A stretch of 64,000 nt of DNA from NCBI RefSeq assembly GCF_001877785.1, contig NZ_MINN01000074.1, positions 1 to 64,000 on the forward strand, written 5' to 3'. The position numbers and the translations under genes were made by a program. The stretch is from Rossellomorea aquimaris (GTDB lineage: Bacteria > Bacillota > Bacilli > Bacillales > Bacillaceae_B). Under the pieces are notes generated by a model. The model was not told where the DNA came from, did no database searches, and was given only the letters and a program-made list of their open reading frames with translations. Every line of letters begins with the position of its first letter. The stretch's first letter is position 1. Positions 62,442 to 64,000 of this stretch are shown one piece after another.

Positions 62442-63572
62442 TTACCCGTCCTTTCTGGAATGAAGTTTGACGATTTCCGTTAGTATTTCGATGCCGTTGA
62501 ATAATGCGTCTCTCTCAAAGGTCATGTCGGGATGATGAAGTCCCGGCTGCAGATCGCACCCGAGCCCTACCATGGTCGCCTTCAAATGCGGATGTTTAAT
62601 CGTATAAAAATGGAAGTCGTCCCCGCCGGGTGTCAGAAGGGGATCGGTCACGTTCTCGTCTCCAAGGACATTTGTGATCGCTTTCTCTGCCACCGCCTGC
62701 GCCTCATCACTAACTTCTGCGGCTGCGATGCCGTAATCCCTCGTCACCTTCATCTCGACCCCGTACAGTTCCCCGGTCGTCTCAATGATTTCCTTCACCC
62801 GCTCCTGTAATTGATTCATGAGTTCATTTGTCTGTGCACGTAAATCAAGCCCGATAGACGCACTTCCCGGGATGATGTTCAGGTTCTTTCCGCCGGACAT
62901 GAACTTCGTCACCTTGATGGAGTGGGCGATCGTCGGATTTAAATGAATGGTATTCAGTGTATTCAAGATATGATTGCCTATTTCGATTGCGTTGTGTGTC
63001 AGATGAGGGCGCGCGCCGTGTGCGTCATCTCCAAGGATGTCGAATTCCAGGGACCTCGTCGCCCCGTGCAGGATCGAGGGGGTTGCGTATCCGTTCGCGG
63101 TTTCCTGGATCGGGCGCAAATGGATGCCGTAAAGAAAGTCAACGTCATCGACGACTCCTTCTTCGGCCATTTTCAGTGCGCCGGCCCCGACTTCTTCTGC
63201 CGGCTGGAAAATGAATCGGACGCCGATTTTTTCTTTCAGCTCCTCGTCCTCAATGAGGTTCCATAGCACCCCGAGTACCATCGTCATATGGGCATCGTGG
63301 CCGCATGAGTGGTTCGCCCGCAGCTCCCCGTTCACTTTCTGCCACAATGCATCGATATCGGCACGGATGGCAATGACCGGCACTTCGCCGCTGAAATTCC
63401 CGAAGTCCCCGATCACGCCTGTGCAGTCTTTGAACGTGCGGACCCTGCAGCCGGCGTCGGTGAGGATCTTCTCGATATAGGATGTTGTATTCTTCTCTTC
63501 CCAGCTGATTTCAGGATGAGTGTGGAGATGTTCGAAGGTGTCTCTAATTTTTTCTTTAAAAGGTGCATGCAT
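62442..63572 (-). CDS. M20-family amidohydrolase (N-acyl-L-amino acid hydrolase type)
   Basis: 376 residues, GGGAGAAATG before ATG 63572. Zinc-site motifs HTHPEISWEE, ANHSCGHDAHMTMVLG (Cys/His/Asp), FIFQPAEEVGAGALKMAEEG (Glu-Glu) and GGDDFHFYTIKHP are all present. Typical of aminoacylase, carboxypeptidase and IAA-amino-acid hydrolase enzymes. With the racemase gene just downstream it probably deacylates N-succinyl- or N-acetyl-L-amino acids. Confidence 0.87.
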   Translation of the reverse strand: MHAPFKEKIRDTFEHLHTHPEISWEEKNTTSYIEKILTDAGCRVRTFKDCTGVIGDFGNFSGEVPVIAIRADIDALWQKVNGELRANHSCGHDAHMTMVLGVLWNLIEDEELKEKIGVRFIFQPAEEVGAGALKMAEEGVVDDVDFLYGIHLRPIQETANGYATPSILHGATRSLEFDILGDDAHGARPHLTHNAIEIGNHILNTLNTIHLNPTIAHSIKVTKFMSGGKNLNIIPGSASIGLDLRAQTNELMNQLQERVKEIIETTGELYGVEMKVTRDYGIAAAEVSDEAQAVAEKAITNVLGDENVTDPLLTPGGDDFHFYTIKHPHLKATMVGLGCDLQPGLHHPDMTFERDALFNGIEILTEIVKLHSRKDG

Positions 63573-63588
63573 AAGTTCATTTCTCCCT

Positions 63589-64000
63589 TTACTTAATATA
63601 GTAGGTGTTCGCCGGATTGACGAAGTCCATCTTTCCTTTCACCTGAGCGAGATGAAGGAGCAGAGTGTTCAACACGGAGAACGTGATCGGCCCTTTTTCA
63701 AGGATGGATTTCTTTGCCGAGTGAATGGTGAGGACATGGTCCCCGTATTCCGCGATCGGCGAGAGCTTCGAGTCCGTGATCACGATCAGGGTATTGCCGT
63801 TTTCTTTCGCTTCTTTTGCAAGGCGGATCGATTCCAGTGCATACCGGTAGTAAGAAAAGATGATGACCGTATGTTCTTTGCCGGGCTTCGTGAAGCCGAT
63901 ATCCGTTTCCGGCCGGTACAATGATGTGTTGTCGATCAGATGATGAAGAAGGAAGTAAAACCAATGGGCATAGGAAAACGAATGGTAGTAGCCGACGACG
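63589..64000 (-). CDS. RpiR/MurR-family regulator, SIS domain (5' end outside window)
   Basis: The frame is open to the right edge, giving at least 137 codons of the C-terminal part. HTVIIFSYYRYALESIRLAKEAKENGNTLIVITDSKLSPIAEYGDHVL is the SIS phosphosugar-binding core. The upstream part (SFSYAHWFYFLLHHL) follows on in the same frame. RpiR-type regulators have an N-terminal HTH, not visible here. It is 16 bp from the hydrolase gene, so likely in one operon. Confidence 0.78.
   Translation of the reverse strand, partial: VVGYYHSFSYAHWFYFLLHHLIDNTSLYRPETDIGFTKPGKEHTVIIFSYYRYALESIRLAKEAKENGNTLIVITDSKLSPIAEYGDHVLTIHSAKKSILEKGPITFSVLNTLLLHLAQVKGKMDFVNPANTYYIK

Noticed and set aside
1-64000. Prophage, tRNA or rRNA genes
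   Set aside because: No structural phage genes, integrase, cloverleaf or rRNA-like sequence was noticed by reading. A tRNA scan could not be run.

Overview
The window looks like chromosome of an aerobic, spore-forming, pigmented member of the Bacillaceae. Evidence: a GerA-type germinant-receptor operon, a GerP-like spore-coat cluster with a sigma-K-type promoter, AGGAGG ribosome binding sites with many TTG/GTG starts, ECF sigma/anti-sigma pairs, a swrC-type RND pump and a C30 carotenoid (staphyloxanthin-type) gene set. A Rossellomorea/Bacillus-type genome would fit, but the genus is an inference. No rRNA, tRNA, prophage or CRISPR array was seen.

Layout. 1-0.3 kb: end of an IS transposase. 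0.9-17.5 kb: a multi-PAS sensor kinase, then a patchwork of small accessory genes: GNAT acetyltransferases, a truncated Nudix, VOC proteins, APH- and ANT-type antibiotic-modification folds, tiny membrane proteins, an LprI-type lipoprotein, an alpha/beta hydrolase and an S9 peptidase. 18-21 kb: a swrC-like RND exporter. 22-25 kb: an ECF sigma/DUF4179 anti-sigma pair, a VOC protein and a membrane protein. 25.6-29 kb: a membrane protein, histidine kinase, response regulator and APH-fold kinase behind a triple 11-bp repeat. 29.4-36.2 kb: PadR/DUF2812, a secreted HNH nuclease, a dicarboxylate symporter gene broken by one amber codon, and several small genes. 36.8-42.1 kb (minus): germinant receptor operon A-C-D-B-B. 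42.6-48.3 kb: an esterase, then a carotenoid operon (crtP, crtN, crtQ) with a sigma-B-like promoter and a 36-codon leader ORF overlapping crtP. 48.7-50.3 kb (minus): GerP-like genes with an Hsp20. 50.5-53.7 kb: ECF sigma, putative anti-sigma and two orphan oligopeptide-type permeases. 54-56.3 kb: small enzymes and a uridine-kinase-like protein. 56.8-60.9 kb (minus): proline catabolism (PutR-like regulator, an ALDH4-type P5C dehydrogenase, proline dehydrogenase). 61.3-64 kb (minus): N-acylamino-acid racemase/MenC-type enzyme, M20 hydrolase and an RpiR/SIS protein running off the edge.

The least explained content is in the spacers. Two families of phased repeat arrays recur. R1 has 3 or 5 boxes with an exact 20-bp period, alternating A/B types, and a fixed 3' cap containing TTGTCGAA (seven copies plus one remnant, 0.6-33.6 kb). 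R2 is a nearly fixed 157-bp element with five ATTATCAAAA boxes spaced 21/20/21/20 bp (five copies, 36.6-56.7 kb). Every copy lies on the + strand whatever the direction of the neighbouring genes, and the two families occupy separate halves of the window. A third element, R3 (about 190 bp, two copies), has inverted ends. R1 and R2 are the best candidates here for an undescribed chromosomal system, probably a protein-binding array. All repeat calls were made by eye.
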